A stretch of DNA of 47,790 bases. It comes from Pseudomonadota bacterium (GTDB lineage Bacteria; Pseudomonadota; Alphaproteobacteria; Sphingomonadales; Sphingomonadaceae). Position numbers and translations under genes: made by a program. How positions within the stretch are numbered: the stretch's first letter is position 1; the number at the start of each line of letters is the position of its first letter. The DNA lies in contig JAJYQP010000045.1 of NCBI GenBank assembly GCA_021794525.1, positions 1 through 47,790 on the forward strand. Reading direction: 5' to 3'. Under the pieces are notes generated by a model. It saw only the letters and a list, made by a program, of their open reading frames with translations, was not told the origin of the DNA and made no database searches. Positions 8,100 through 17,616 of this stretch are shown piece by piece.

Positions 8100-10226
8100 C
8101 TAGAAGTTGCCCTTGATCCCCAGCCGGAAAATCGGCCCGATCAGGCGGGACTGATCCTCGATAAAGTCGACGGGCGAAGCGTTGCGCTGGCCGGTATAGA
8201 CCGTTCGGTAGGTGCTGTGCCGGGCGTTTGCGAGATTGATCACGTCGAGCCGCACAGTCGCGCTCAAGACGTCTTTGTGCTCGAGGAAATAGGAATCGAA
8301 GATCGGCCCCTCGGTCTCGAAACCGACCTCGCCCAGACGGTAATAGGGCTGGCGATCGACATGCTCGAAACCCGCGCCCCACGCCCAGTCGCTGCCGGGA
8401 ATATCGTGGCGCAGGTTTACCTCGATGCGGCGCGTGGTCCAGTTATCGATCTGCCGCTTCTCGCCCGTCACCGGATCGCTTAGCGAGGTGCGCTGCAGGA
8501 TGACGTTGCTGTCGATCTTGGCACCCTCGAAGCCGATCGGATCGAGCTTGAATGTGCTGGTCCACTCGAAGCCGTAGCGTTGAGCCGAGGGAATGTTGCC
8601 GCGCCCCTCGCCGCCACCGGCAAGCGGGATGAGCGTGATGTAGTCGCTGACCCCGCGGTAGAACGCACGCAGGTTGGTGCTTCCCCACGAGCCAAGGTCC
8701 TTCTTGACCGCCACATCGACGTTCCACGCCTGCTCGGGCACGAGGTCGAAATTGCTGTCATTCTGGTTGTCGTTGTCGAGGAAGACTCGCCCCAGGAAAT
8801 CGTTGAAATCGAGCTGCCCTATCGCGCGCTCCACCTTGAGCGAGATGTCGAGGCCCTTTTGCGGCACCCAGGCGAGGCTGACGCTCCCCTTCGGTCGAAA
8901 GAAGCTGCGGCTCACGCCTTGCGGGCCGGTCTGGCTGATGGTCGAATGTTCGCCCGCGACGGTCGCCTGAAGCGTGAGCTTCGACGAGAGCGGGCGACCG
9001 TAGCTTATGCTGGCATCGAAGCGCCGCTCCCGCACCCCGCCGTCGCCTTGGGGAAACGGAGTTTCGACGAATGCGCCACCCCGATCGAGGTCGAACAGGC
9101 TCGCATCCTTGTCCAGCCGGTTGAAGGCCGCCTCGGTCGCGATCTGCCAGTCGGCTTTGCCGCCTTTCCACGAAAACTCGGCGCGCCCGATAACCTCGCC
9201 CGAATCGACGACCTGTGCGTAACGACCGCCCGCCCGGGTGGTGCCATCGGCAGGTATGCTGACGACCTCTTCGGCGTAGCGCGCATGCTTGTACCGGTCG
9301 AGCCCGATCAGCTTCAGCGTGCCGCCGGCCAGCGGGAACTGGTGGTCCCCGCCAAGCTCGTAATTGTAGGCGCGGAACTTTCCCCCGAGTTCACGGCGAA
9401 GCCCTCCGCCGCCGACCGGGGTGCGGATTTCATCGTTACGAAACGTGTCGTACTGGCGGCGGTAAGACCCGGCAAGACTGGTGATCGCGCCGTCTGCGGC
9501 AGTATGCTTCAGCCCGACGCTGAACTTCGGCGCGTCGTAGTCGGACCACAGTCGGCCGTCGCGCGTCTCACGCGGAGACAAGTCGGCGTTGTAAATCGCG
9601 TAAGGTCCGCCGAAGGCGCCGCGTCCGGCATCGTTCTCGAGGGCGGTCGTGTACTCGACCCTTCCGACCGTGCCCTTCACAGAAACTTCCGCGTCGGTGT
9701 AGCCCGGGTGCGAGAAGTGGGGTCGCGCCTCGGCCCTGTAATTGAAGCTCCCGCTGAACGCGTCGGGCTTGGTGATGATGTCGGCCACTTGCCCCGACAG
9801 GCCGGGGATCGAAAGCGTGGCGCCATCGACGATGTCGATGCGCACCACGCTCTCGGCGGGGATACGACCAAGCTGCGAGAAGAGATCGTCGGACTTGGAC
9901 GCCAGGCGCTGGCCGTTGACCAGCACGTTCTCGGTCGCCTGGCCCAGCCCACGCACCTCGTTCTGGTTCCCCTTGATCTGGAATCCGGGGACATTCCGCA
10001 GCATGTCGAGCGCCGTAGTGGGTGCGTAGAGCGCAAAGTCGGCGGCGCTGTAACTCTGGCGGCCGCCCGCGGTGGCGGGCGCAATGGTTTCGGGCGGAGG
10101 CGCATCACCGCTTTCCGTGGTCGGGGCCGCGATGGACGGTTGCTGGGCCACCGACGGCAGCGCCGTCGTTGCCAGCAGCAGTGCGGTCATCCGGCGGGCG
10201 ATGATGATGTTGCGTCCCAAGCTCAT
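8100..10226 (-). CDS. TonB-dependent outer membrane receptor
   Basis: 708 residues from ATG 10226; a TTG at 10316 would add 30 residues in front of the signal peptide. A signal-like segment (ARRMTALLLATTALPSVAQQ) is followed by a Pro/Thr-rich stretch. The plug domain (~60-190) includes LDMLRNVPGFQIKG and NVLVNGQRLASKS. A long beta-barrel follows, ending in Phe (GIKGNF), as outer-membrane barrels do for BAM recognition. The ligand cannot be deduced: no siderophore, sugar or vitamin gene is adjacent and no Fur-box-like sequence was recognised upstream. The gene sits on the opposite strand between tig and clpP. Confidence 0.9.
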   Translation of the reverse strand: MSLGRNIIIARRMTALLLATTALPSVAQQPSIAAPTTESGDAPPPETIAPATAGGRQSYSAADFALYAPTTALDMLRNVPGFQIKGNQNEVRGLGQATENVLVNGQRLASKSDDLFSQLGRIPAESVVRIDIVDGATLSIPGLSGQVADIITKPDAFSGSFNYRAEARPHFSHPGYTDAEVSVKGTVGRVEYTTALENDAGRGAFGGPYAIYNADLSPRETRDGRLWSDYDAPKFSVGLKHTAADGAITSLAGSYRRQYDTFRNDEIRTPVGGGGLRRELGGKFRAYNYELGGDHQFPLAGGTLKLIGLDRYKHARYAEEVVSIPADGTTRAGGRYAQVVDSGEVIGRAEFSWKGGKADWQIATEAAFNRLDKDASLFDLDRGGAFVETPFPQGDGGVRERRFDASISYGRPLSSKLTLQATVAGEHSTISQTGPQGVSRSFFRPKGSVSLAWVPQKGLDISLKVERAIGQLDFNDFLGRVFLDNDNQNDSNFDLVPEQAWNVDVAVKKDLGSWGSTNLRAFYRGVSDYITLIPLAGGGEGRGNIPSAQRYGFEWTSTFKLDPIGFEGAKIDSNVILQRTSLSDPVTGEKRQIDNWTTRRIEVNLRHDIPGSDWAWGAGFEHVDRQPYYRLGEVGFETEGPIFDSYFLEHKDVLSATVRLDVINLANARHSTYRTVYTGQRNASPVDFIEDQSRLIGPIFRLGIKGNF

Positions 10227-10352
10227 GACGCGCGCCTGGCTCACGTTCCGGCCAGTGTCGCCGCGGGCTCGACCAGCGACGATCGCATTACGACCAACGA
10301 CATTTGTAATCGACAACCCCTCACGCGTTCGGGGACGCCAGGGTCAAGCCCC

Positions 10353-10382
10353 TTGAATTGCGCTGCGGATACGCGACATAGG
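10353..10382 (+). promoter_or_regulatory. Possible housekeeping promoter of clpP
   Basis: TTGAAT (10353-10358) and CATAGG (10377-10382) are separated by 18 bases, about 50 bases upstream of the clpP start. The -10 match is imperfect. This is pattern reading only. Confidence 0.35.
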
Positions 10383-10431
10383 GCGCCGACCCATTTCAGC
10401 GCATTTTGCAAGACGAGAGGACTCCTCCCCC

Positions 10432-11130
10432 ATGATCGATCTGTTCGGCGGCGACGGCTACCGCACCCAGGGCCAGTTCACCCGCGATGCCGTGACCGGC
10501 GCGCTCGTGCCGGTGGTGGTCGAACAGACCAGCCGAGGCGAACGCAGCTTCGACATCTTCAGCCGCCTGCTGCGCGAACGCATCGTCTTCGTGACCGACC
10601 AGATCGAGGACAACATGGCCTCGCTGATCGTGGCGCAGCTGCTGTTCCTCGAGAGCGAAAATCCTTCGAAGCCGATCAGCATGTACATCAATTCGCCGGG
10701 CGGCGTGGTCACCGCGGGCCTCGCGATTCACGACACCATGCAGTACATCAAGCCGCGCGTGTCGACCGTCTGCGTCGGCCAGGCGGCCTCGATGGGCAGC
10801 TTCCTCCTCGCGGCGGGCGAGCCGGGAATGCGCATCGCGCTCCCCAACGCACGGATCATGGTTCACCAGCCTTCTGGCGGGGCACGCGGCATGGCCTCCG
10901 ACATCGAAATCCAGGCGCGCGAGATCCTGCGCATGCGCCGCCGGATGAACGATCTCTATGCCAAGTATACCGGCAAGTCGCTGGAAGAGATCGAGAAGGC
11001 GATGGACCGCGACACCTTCCTCGAAGCCGACGAGGCGATGGCCTTCGGCATCGTCGACAAGGTCTTCGAGACCCGTCCCGAGAGCGAGGGCGGCAGCGAG
11101 GCCGAGGGGTCCGGCGGCGCTCCCGAATAA
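10432..11130 (+). CDS. clpP: ATP-dependent Clp protease proteolytic subunit ClpP
   Basis: 232 residues. The serine-protease triad is visible as Ser120 (GQAASMGS), His145 (IMVHQPSGG) and Asp194 (MDRDTF), with the same spacing as in E. coli ClpP. The N-terminus carries the usual alphaproteobacterial pre-segment ([20 protein letters not shown]), which includes the processing region. The C-terminal ~20 residues are acidic and Gly-rich. An AGAGGA site lies upstream of ATG 10432. ClpP forms a tetradecameric chamber fed by ClpX, encoded 167 bases downstream. Confidence 0.97.
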   Translation: MIDLFGGDGYRTQGQFTRDAVTGALVPVVVEQTSRGERSFDIFSRLLRERIVFVTDQIEDNMASLIVAQLLFLESENPSKPISMYINSPGGVVTAGLAIHDTMQYIKPRVSTVCVGQAASMGSFLLAAGEPGMRIALPNARIMVHQPSGGARGMASDIEIQAREILRMRRRMNDLYAKYTGKSLEEIEKAMDRDTFLEADEAMAFGIVDKVFETRPESEGGSEAEGSGGAPE

Positions 11131-11173
11131 GGGGCTCTGCCGCAGCCCTGCGGCACCTGCGACGGCGTTTCTC

Positions 11174-11205
11174 CCGTCTTGCCGCTTAATGATGCGGCAA
11201 GACGG
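11174..11205. terminator. Perfect 12-bp hairpin between clpP and clpX
   Basis: CCGTCTTGCCGC (11174-11185) pairs perfectly with GCGGCAAGACGG (11194-11205) around an eight-base loop. It begins 43 bases after the clpP stop. Only TTGCGC follows, so it is not a textbook intrinsic terminator. It could attenuate read-through into clpX or stabilise the clpP mRNA 3' end. Confidence 0.6.
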
Positions 11206-11297
11206 TTGCGCTTACGGGTAAATTCTAGGAAAGCGTCCCATCCTCGCTCCGTTAACCGGTGCGTGCTAGACCGACAGGCAGATGGGCCGATTAGGAC

Positions 11298-12566
11298 ATG
11301 ACGAAATTGACCGGTACCGATAGCAAGTCGACACTCTACTGCAGCTTCTGCGGCAAGTCGCAGCACGAAGTTCGCAAGCTCATCGCGGGCCCGACCGTAT
11401 TCATCTGCGACGAATGCGTGGAGCTGTGCAACGACATCATCCGCGAGGAAACCAAGGCAGGGATCGCGGGCAAGAAGGACGGCGACGTCCCCAGCCCGTC
11501 GGAAATCTTTGCCCAGCTCAACGACTACGTGATCGGCCAGGACCGCGCCAAGCGCGTGCTCTCGGTCGCGGTGCACAACCACTACAAGCGGCTGAAGCAC
11601 TCCGGAAAGGCGGGCGAGGTCGAGCTCGCCAAATCGAACATCCTGCTCGTCGGCCCGACCGGCTCAGGCAAGACGCTGCTCGCCCAGACGTTGGCGCGCA
11701 CCTTCGACGTGCCCTTCACCATGGCCGACGCCACCACACTGACCGAAGCGGGCTATGTCGGCGAGGATGTCGAGAACATCATCCTGAAGCTGCTGCAGGC
11801 CAGCGACTACAATGTCGAGAAGGCACAGCACGGCATCGTATACATCGACGAGATCGACAAGATCACCCGCAAGGCGGAAAATCCCTCGATCACCCGCGAC
11901 GTCTCGGGCGAAGGCGTTCAGCAGGCGCTGCTCAAGCTGATGGAGGGCACCACCGCCAGCGTTCCGCCGCAGGGCGGGCGCAAGCATCCGCAGCAGGAAT
12001 TCCTCCAGGTCGACACGACCAACATCCTCTTCATCTGCGGCGGCGCCTTCGCGGGCCTCGAAAAGATCATCGCCGACCGCTTGCAGAAGCGTTCGATCGG
12101 CTTCGGCGCGCATGTCGCCGATCCCGACAAGCGCCGCGTGGGCGAGCTGCTGGTGAAGTGCGAGCCGGAGGACCTCCTCAAGTTCGGCCTGATTCCCGAA
12201 TTCGTCGGCCGCCTGCCGGTCATCGCAACCCTGCGCGACCTCGATGTCGAGGCGCTGGTGACGATCCTGACCGAGCCGAAGAACGCGCTCATCAAGCAGT
12301 ACCAGAAACTCTTCGAGCTCGAGAACGTAGCACTGACCTTTACCCCCGAAGCGCTCCAGACCGTCGCCGAGAAGGCGCTGGCCCGCAAGACCGGTGCCCG
12401 CGGCCTGCGCTCGATCGTGGAAGGCATCCTGCTCGACACCATGTTCGACCTCCCCGACATGGACGGCGTGAGCGAGATCGTGGTCGACAAGGACGTGGTC
12501 GAGGGCCGCAAGGACCCGGTCCAGGTCCGCGACGGAAAGAAGGACAAGAAGGAAGAGGCGGCCTGA
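11298..12566 (+). CDS. clpX: Clp protease ATP-binding subunit ClpX
   Basis: 422 residues. An N-terminal zinc-binding domain has Cys15, Cys18, Cys37 and Cys40. The AAA+ core shows Walker A GPTGSGKT at 119-126, Walker B YIDEIDK around 182-188, the pore-2 GGRKHP loop, and the ClpP-docking loop containing IGF (KRSIGFGAH). A C-terminal small domain with sensor-2 GARGLR follows. Length and start ([15 protein letters not shown]) are typical for alphaproteobacteria. ClpX unfolds tagged substrates and feeds them to ClpP. A 167-base intergenic region with a strong hairpin separates it from clpP, so clpX may have its own promoter. Confidence 0.98.
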   Translation: MTKLTGTDSKSTLYCSFCGKSQHEVRKLIAGPTVFICDECVELCNDIIREETKAGIAGKKDGDVPSPSEIFAQLNDYVIGQDRAKRVLSVAVHNHYKRLKHSGKAGEVELAKSNILLVGPTGSGKTLLAQTLARTFDVPFTMADATTLTEAGYVGEDVENIILKLLQASDYNVEKAQHGIVYIDEIDKITRKAENPSITRDVSGEGVQQALLKLMEGTTASVPPQGGRKHPQQEFLQVDTTNILFICGGAFAGLEKIIADRLQKRSIGFGAHVADPDKRRVGELLVKCEPEDLLKFGLIPEFVGRLPVIATLRDLDVEALVTILTEPKNALIKQYQKLFELENVALTFTPEALQTVAEKALARKTGARGLRSIVEGILLDTMFDLPDMDGVSEIVVDKDVVEGRKDPVQVRDGKKDKKEEAA

Positions 12567-12588
12567 GAAGCCGCTACGCCCGACACGG

Positions 12589-13353
12589 TTAGTCGACAGC
12601 CTGCACTTTGGTAGCGGAATTGCCGCCATCGGCCCACAAGCCGCTACCGACCACGAAGGTTGAAAGGTCGCTGAGCAAGAACAGCGCTGCGCTCGCGATT
12701 TCCTCCGGCCGCGCGATCCTCCGCACCGGATGAATGCTGGCCGCCCACGCTTTTTGCTCTTCGGTTCCGGCCGCTGGCGTATCGGTTCCCCCCGCCAGCA
12801 GGATATTGGCGCGGATGCCGCGATGGGCATAGTCCGCCGCGAGGGCTTTAGCCAATCCCCCCAGACCCGCTTTGGCAGCGCCGTAGGCACCCATGCCCGG
12901 CAGGCCCACGCTGTTGCCCACGAAACTGGAAGTGAAGACCAGGCTGCCCCCGCCGCTGTCCAGCATTGCCCGAACCTGAGCGCGAGCGGACAGAAATGCC
13001 GAAGTGAGGTTCGTTTCGAGGATGGCCTTCCAGTCCGCTGTCTCGAGCCGCGCCAGAGGCGCCATCCGGCCCACCGCCCCGGCATTGTTGAACGCTCCGT
13101 CCAGCCGCCCGAAGTTTCCAGTAGCCGCCTCGACCGCGCGACGATGGGTTTCCTCTCTTGTCACATCGCCTGCACACGCGATCGCGCGGCCGCCCACGCG
13201 CTGAATCTCGTGCACGATTTCCTCGAGAAGTTCCGCGCGCCGCGCGACCAGCACCAGTGCGGCGCCATGATCGGCAAACAGCAAAGAAGCCGCCCGGCCG
13301 ATTCCGGAACTGGCCCCGGTCACAATGATCACCTTGTTTTCTAGAAGTCCCAC
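12589..13353 (-). CDS. SDR family oxidoreductase
   Basis: 254 residues from a GTG start at 13353, preceded by AGGAG. The NAD(P)-binding motif TGASSGIG lies at 12-19, the NNAG motif at 89-92, and the catalytic residues are Ser142, Tyr157 and Lys161. An Arg pair (VARRAEL) at the end of the second beta strand hints at NADP(H) preference. This is a classical short-chain dehydrogenase; the substrate cannot be told from sequence. It converges with clpX (22-base gap). Confidence 0.92.
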   Translation of the reverse strand: MGLLENKVIIVTGASSGIGRAASLLFADHGAALVLVARRAELLEEIVHEIQRVGGRAIACAGDVTREETHRRAVEAATGNFGRLDGAFNNAGAVGRMAPLARLETADWKAILETNLTSAFLSARAQVRAMLDSGGGSLVFTSSFVGNSVGLPGMGAYGAAKAGLGGLAKALAADYAHRGIRANILLAGGTDTPAAGTEEQKAWAASIHPVRRIARPEEIASAALFLLSDLSTFVVGSGLWADGGNSATKVQAVD

Positions 13354-13569
13354 GGCTTTCTCCTTTATCGGAGGCAGCTTAAGTGGCGGCAGGCCAAGGC
13401 GCGTCCCGAAACCGGCGCTTAAAACGAGATACGGACTTTTGTTTTTCTCAGGCTACGCGGAGGCGATACCGTCGGCATCGCGTTGCGCGCGTCATAGGGA
13501 GCGCCTGCCCGACGTCGTGCGACCGGCACGGCTGAAGCAGCCTTAGCCGAGTGTCTGCTCGGCACCCCG

Positions 13570-14475
13570 TCAGCACCCCGCCGCGCACTCCCGGTCCATC
13601 TCGATCTGCACGGTCACATGCCCGATACGGTGATGGTGCGACAGTTTCTCTCCGATCTCGCGCAGGAAGACGTCTCCAGGATGACCAGCGGGCATCACCA
13701 GATGCGCGGTCAGCGCGGTTTCGGTGGTACTCATCGGCCAGATGTGGAGGTCGTGAACAGCCATTACGCCCGGCAGACCTGACAGATAGCCGCGTACCGC
13801 ATCGCAGTCGACGCTGTCCGGCACGGCGAGGAGGCTCATTTTCACGCTGTCCTTCAGCAGTCCCCAGGTGCCCCAGGCGATCACCGCCACGATGACGAGG
13901 CTGGCTACGGGATCGATCCAGCGCTCGCCGGTCCACAGGATCAGCAGTCCCGCGACCACCACGCCCAGGCTCACCAGCGCGTCCGCCGCCATGTGGAGAT
14001 AGGCGCCGCGGATGTTGAGATCGTCCTTCCGGCCGCGGAAGAACAGCAGCGCGGTCGCGGTGTTGATCGCGATGCCGATGGCGGCAACGACCACGATGGT
14101 CTCGCCCTGCACCGCCGGCGGCTCGGCCATGCGCCCCACCGTCTCGAACAGGATCGCGCCCACCGCCACCAGCAGCAGCCCGGCGTTGGCGAGGGCAGCG
14201 AGGATGGTCGAGCTCTTGTAGCCGTAGGTGAAGCGTGCGCTCGCCGGTTTCTTCGCCGCCGCCGCCGCCCCCCAGGCGAGAGCGAGGCTCAGGACATCGG
14301 ACAGGTTGTGTCCAGCATCGGCCACCAGCGCCATCGAGCCCGACAGGAAGCCGAACACCGCCTCCACCACCACGAAAGCAGTGTTGAGCACGATGCCGAG
14401 CAGGAACGCCCTCCCGAACTCGCGCGTGGCGTGCCCGTGTCCGTGCCCGTGAGAATGATCGTGACCCGCGCCCAT
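13570..14475 (-). CDS. Cation diffusion facilitator family transporter (CzcD/ZitB-like)
   Basis: 301 residues. The His-rich N-terminus (GHDHSHGHGHGHA) is typical of zinc-transporting members. Six membrane helices follow. The metal site signature is ALVADAGHNLSDV in helix 2 (His-x3-Asp) and HMAADALVSLG in helix 5 (His-x3-Asp), as in Zn2+/H+ antiporters. The cytosolic C-terminal domain (GVMAVHDLHIWPMS) binds further metal in this family. Role: export of Zn2+ and possibly Co2+ or Cd2+ from the cytosol. It lies only 5 bases downstream of mtgA, suggesting one transcript; no metal-regulator gene is adjacent. Confidence 0.93.
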   Translation of the reverse strand: MGAGHDHSHGHGHGHATREFGRAFLLGIVLNTAFVVVEAVFGFLSGSMALVADAGHNLSDVLSLALAWGAAAAAKKPASARFTYGYKSSTILAALANAGLLLVAVGAILFETVGRMAEPPAVQGETIVVVAAIGIAINTATALLFFRGRKDDLNIRGAYLHMAADALVSLGVVVAGLLILWTGERWIDPVASLVIVAVIAWGTWGLLKDSVKMSLLAVPDSVDCDAVRGYLSGLPGVMAVHDLHIWPMSTTETALTAHLVMPAGHPGDVFLREIGEKLSHHHRIGHVTVQIEMDRECAAGC

Positions 14476-14480
14476 CGGGC

Positions 14481-15149
14481 CTACTCGTAAACGCAGGCAT
14501 CCAGCGCGTCACGCCGGACGACGCCGATCCGCGCGGAAATGCGGTTGCCGTGGCGGCGCAGCCAACCGCCGGGGTTGGCGACGGAGCGTTCCTTCGGGAG
14601 CGGCAGCGCGGCGGCCATGCGAGCCGCCTCGATGGGTGAAAGCCGCGCCGCGGAATGGCGGAAATAGCGCTGCGCCCCCGCTTCCGCGCCATAGGTTCCG
14701 ATCCCGGTCTCGGCGACGTTGAGATAGACCTCCATGATCCGGCGCTTGCCCCAGATGTTCTCGATCAGGAAGGTAAACCAGGCCTCCAGCCCCTTCCTGA
14801 AATAGCCCCCGCCCTGCCACAGGAAGACGTTCTTCGCGGTCTGCTGGCTGATCGTCGAGCCGCCCCTGATGCGCCCGCCCTCCATGTTCCGCCGCATCGC
14901 CGCCTCGATCGCCTCGCGGTCGAAACCGTCGTGCTGGCAGAACTTGCCGTCCTCCGCCGCTATGGCGGCGCGCACGAGGTTGCGGTCGATGTTCGAGAGC
15001 GGCTCCCAGTCCTTGGTGATGCCGTGCGGGTCCATCAGCATCGTGGCCGTCACAGGCACCGGCACGAAGCGGAACAGCAGCACGAGCAGCAGGCTGAGCA
15101 CAACGAAGCCCGCCGCCGCCTTGGCCAGGAACAGGACAACGCGCCGCAT
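14481..15149 (-). CDS. mtgA: Monofunctional biosynthetic peptidoglycan transglycosylase
   Basis: 222 residues with a single N-terminal membrane anchor (~10-28) and a GT51 glycosyltransferase domain. The catalytic glutamate is Glu66 in AAEDGKFCQHDGFD, and the second signature RGGSTISQQTAKN lies at ~95-107. KRRIMEVYLNVAETG is also conserved. MtgA polymerises lipid II into glycan strands without a transpeptidase domain. It lies 21 bases downstream of the methyltransferase gene and 5 bases upstream of the cation efflux gene. Confidence 0.95.
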   Translation of the reverse strand: MRRVVLFLAKAAAGFVVLSLLLVLLFRFVPVPVTATMLMDPHGITKDWEPLSNIDRNLVRAAIAAEDGKFCQHDGFDREAIEAAMRRNMEGGRIRGGSTISQQTAKNVFLWQGGGYFRKGLEAWFTFLIENIWGKRRIMEVYLNVAETGIGTYGAEAGAQRYFRHSAARLSPIEAARMAAALPLPKERSVANPGGWLRRHGNRISARIGVVRRDALDACVYE

Positions 15150-15170
15150 CGCTGTCGACCGCTGGCGCCG

Positions 15171-15881
15171 TCAGGCTGCGGGATCGTCCGCCCGCTTCCA
15201 GCCCCAGAACAGCTGGCATGGCAGGATGTTCAGGAGCTCGAACCCGCTGTCGATATGGCGGAAATGCTTCGCCATGAAATCACGGGCCGCGGAGGAGAAC
15301 TGGTAGACCAGGAACGCCCCGCCGGGGCGGATCACCCGGTGCGTCGCCGCCGCGATGGCCGGGCCCACACCCGCGGGCAGCGTCGAGAACGGCAGGCCGG
15401 ACAGGACGTAATCGGCCTGCTCGAACCCGTGCGCCTTCACGATCGTTTCCACATCCTCGGCCGAGCCGAGAACCGCGTGGAACCGGCTGTCGCCGATCGT
15501 GTGCTTGAGATAGTCGATATAGAGCGGGTTGGTGTCGATCACGATCAGCGTGCCGTCACGCCGCAGCCGGTCGAGCACCGGCTGGCAGAAGGTGCCCACG
15601 CCGGGGCCGTATTCGACGAACAGCTCGCACGCGTTCCAGTCGACCGGCGCCAGCATCTTGGCAACGGTGAAGCGCGAGGACGGGATGATCGAGCCGACCA
15701 TGCGCGGCTGTTCGACAAAGCCGCGAAAAAACACGCCCCATTGTCCGAACAGGCGGCTGAGCCGCTGCCCGACGGTGGTACGGCGAATCGCGGCAACGGA
15801 CTGATCGATCGGCAAGAGCGAAACCCAAGAAGAGCGCCCGATGGGCGGCGGACCCGCTTCGATAACGACTGACCGCCGCAT
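15171..15881 (-). CDS. PmtA-like SAM-dependent methyltransferase
   Basis: 236 residues. The AdoMet-binding motif is ELFVEYGPGVGTF (~86-98), followed by an acidic strand end (VIDTNPLY). The SGLPFS motif at 161-166 matches the motif IV region of the phospholipid N-methyltransferase (PmtA)/RsmA-like group, where SGLP is typical. This suggests methylation of phosphatidylethanolamine or a related lipid, but rRNA-type relatives exist, so the substrate is inferred. The start is uncertain: the ATG at 15881 has no clear ribosome site, and the conserved part begins around residue 40. It likely shares an operon with mtgA. Confidence 0.75.
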   Translation of the reverse strand: MRRSVVIEAGPPPIGRSSWVSLLPIDQSVAAIRRTTVGQRLSRLFGQWGVFFRGFVEQPRMVGSIIPSSRFTVAKMLAPVDWNACELFVEYGPGVGTFCQPVLDRLRRDGTLIVIDTNPLYIDYLKHTIGDSRFHAVLGSAEDVETIVKAHGFEQADYVLSGLPFSTLPAGVGPAIAAATHRVIRPGGAFLVYQFSSAARDFMAKHFRHIDSGFELLNILPCQLFWGWKRADDPAA

Positions 15882-15916
15882 TGCAAGCGGCGAGGCGCGG
15901 GACTAGCGCGGGCGCC

Positions 15917-17278
15917 ATGGCCGATGGCGATCCCCTTCCCCCCGAACCGGCACCGGGCGCGGCGGCGCGGCGTCGCGGCACGATCTCGCAGGGCCGGATG
16001 GCGCTGCTGTTCCTGGTCATGCTGACGACGGCCGCGGGAAACACGGCGATGCAGTCGGTGATGCCCTCGATCGGAACCGAGCTGGGCGTGGCGGACGTCT
16101 GGATCAGCCTCGCCTATACCTGGTCGGCGCTGCTGTGGGTGATCTGCGCGCCGCTGTGGGCGCGGCGATCCGACCGACGCGGGCGCAAGGCGATGATGGC
16201 GCTGGGGCTTATCGGCTTCAGCCTGTCCTTCGCGCTGTGCGGCGCAGCACTGGTCGCGGGTCTGAGGGGGGTGTTCGGCGCGACCGGCACCCTGCTGCTC
16301 TTCGCCGCAGCGCGCAGCCTTTACGGAGGCTTCGGATCCGCCGCGCCGCCCGCGGTGCAGGCCTATGTGGCAAGCCGGACGCCGCGGGCGGAGCGGACCA
16401 AGGCGATGGCGCTGATCGCCTCCAGCTTCGGGCTCGGCACCGTGATCGGCCCCGCGATCGCGCCACTGCTGGTGTTTCCCGCCGTCGGTCTTGCCGGCCC
16501 CTTCGTGGTCTTCGCCGCCTTCGGCATCGCCGTGCTGGGGGCGCTGAGGCTGGGGCTGCCGAACGACGACCCGACCTATGCCGCGCGCGGACAAGTCACC
16601 GGGGCGCCCTTCAGCGCGAGCGCCGGGAGCGCCTCGGCTGTGGCCGACGCGGAGGATCCGGTTGCGAGCGACCCCATCCCCGACCTTCACTGGCGCGACC
16701 GCAGGCTGCGGCCCTGGCTGATCGCGGGACTGGTCGGCGGGCACGCGCAGGCCGCGCTCCTCGGGCTGGCGGGATTCTTCGTGCTCGACCGTCTGGGCCT
16801 GCGCAGCGACCCGGCGGCGGGTGCCGGGCCGGTCGGCACTGTGCTGATGGCGGGGGCGGGTGCGACGCTGCTTGCGCAATGGGGTCTGATCCCCAATCTG
16901 GGCCTCGGTCCGCGCACCTCGCTGCTCGCCGGCATGGGGCTGGCATCGATGGGGACGATATGCTTCGCCTTCGCCTTCGACCTCCACACCATCGCGCTCG
17001 GGTTCGCGATTGCCTCGATGGGCTTCGGCCTGTTCAGGCCCGGGTTCACTTCCGGCGCGAGCCTTGCGGTCAGCCGGGCCGAGCAGGGGCAGGTGGGCGG
17101 TATCGTCGCCTCGCTGAACGGGGCGGCCTATATCTTCGCCCCGGCGCTCGGCGTGTGGCTCTACAATCACCATGAGGCGGTCGCCTTCAGCGTGATCGGG
17201 GGACTGTGCGCGGGCGTGGTGGGCTGGGGCTGGCGCGCGCTCGACAGCGACCGCGCGATGGAATCTCCCCGCGGCTAG
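15917..17278 (+). CDS. MFS transporter
   Basis: 453 residues from ATG 15917. Twelve hydrophobic helices are visible, with the MFS loop 2-3 signature (LWARRSDRRGRKAMM) between helices 2 and 3 and a hydrophilic central loop at ~210-255. SFGLGTVIGPAIAPLL resembles motif C of drug/H+ antiporters, so export of a small molecule is plausible; the substrate is unknown. It is divergent from the PmtA-like gene (35-base gap), and its last four bases overlap arsC on the other strand. Confidence 0.88.
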   Translation: MADGDPLPPEPAPGAAARRRGTISQGRMALLFLVMLTTAAGNTAMQSVMPSIGTELGVADVWISLAYTWSALLWVICAPLWARRSDRRGRKAMMALGLIGFSLSFALCGAALVAGLRGVFGATGTLLLFAAARSLYGGFGSAAPPAVQAYVASRTPRAERTKAMALIASSFGLGTVIGPAIAPLLVFPAVGLAGPFVVFAAFGIAVLGALRLGLPNDDPTYAARGQVTGAPFSASAGSASAVADAEDPVASDPIPDLHWRDRRLRPWLIAGLVGGHAQAALLGLAGFFVLDRLGLRSDPAAGAGPVGTVLMAGAGATLLAQWGLIPNLGLGPRTSLLAGMGLASMGTICFAFAFDLHTIALGFAIASMGFGLFRPGFTSGASLAVSRAEQGQVGGIVASLNGAAYIFAPALGVWLYNHHEAVAFSVIGGLCAGVVGWGWRALDSDRAMESPRG

Positions 17279-17616
17279 AGGATTTCCGCGACCTTGTCCT
17301 GCGGGCGGCAGAGCCGCGCACCCTTCTCGGTCTCGACCAGCGGCCTTTCGATAAGGCGCGGATCGGCCGCCATCGCCGCCAGCACCTCGGCGTCGGAAGC
17401 ATCCGGCAGCCCGCGCTCTTCCGCATCGGTGCCGCGCAGGCGCAGGCCCTGCTGCGGCGTCAGCCCCGCATCGCGATAGAGCTGGGCGAGCTTCTGTGCG
17501 CTCGGCGGGGTCTTGAGATATTCGATCACCTCGACCGCGGCGCCGCTCTCCTCGAGCAGGGCGAGCGTCTTGCGCGAGGTGCCGCAGGCGGGGTTGTGCC
17601 AGATGGTCGCTTTCAT
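17275..17616 (-). CDS. arsC: Arsenate reductase, glutaredoxin-coupled ArsC family
   Basis: 113 residues. The active site IWHNPACGTSRKTL has the reactive Cys11, and Arg residues in LRLRGTDAEERGL and LIERPLVETEKGARLCRP correspond to the arsenate-binding arginines of the ArsC/Spx fold. Length is normal for this class, which reduces arsenate to arsenite with glutathione and glutaredoxin. No arsB, acr3 or arsR lies nearby, so it may be a stand-alone ArsC-like enzyme rather than a true resistance gene. The ATG overlaps the stop of the ferredoxin-like gene (ATGA at 17613-17616). Confidence 0.88.
   Translation of the reverse strand: MKATIWHNPACGTSRKTLALLEESGAAVEVIEYLKTPPSAQKLAQLYRDAGLTPQQGLRLRGTDAEERGLPDASDAEVLAAMAADPRLIERPLVETEKGARLCRPQDKVAEIL

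Noticed and set aside
8580..11189. Long plus-strand open frame opposite the TonB receptor gene and across clpP
   Set aside because: Its product has no signal peptide or domain pattern. The minus-strand receptor and the in-frame clpP explain the region fully.
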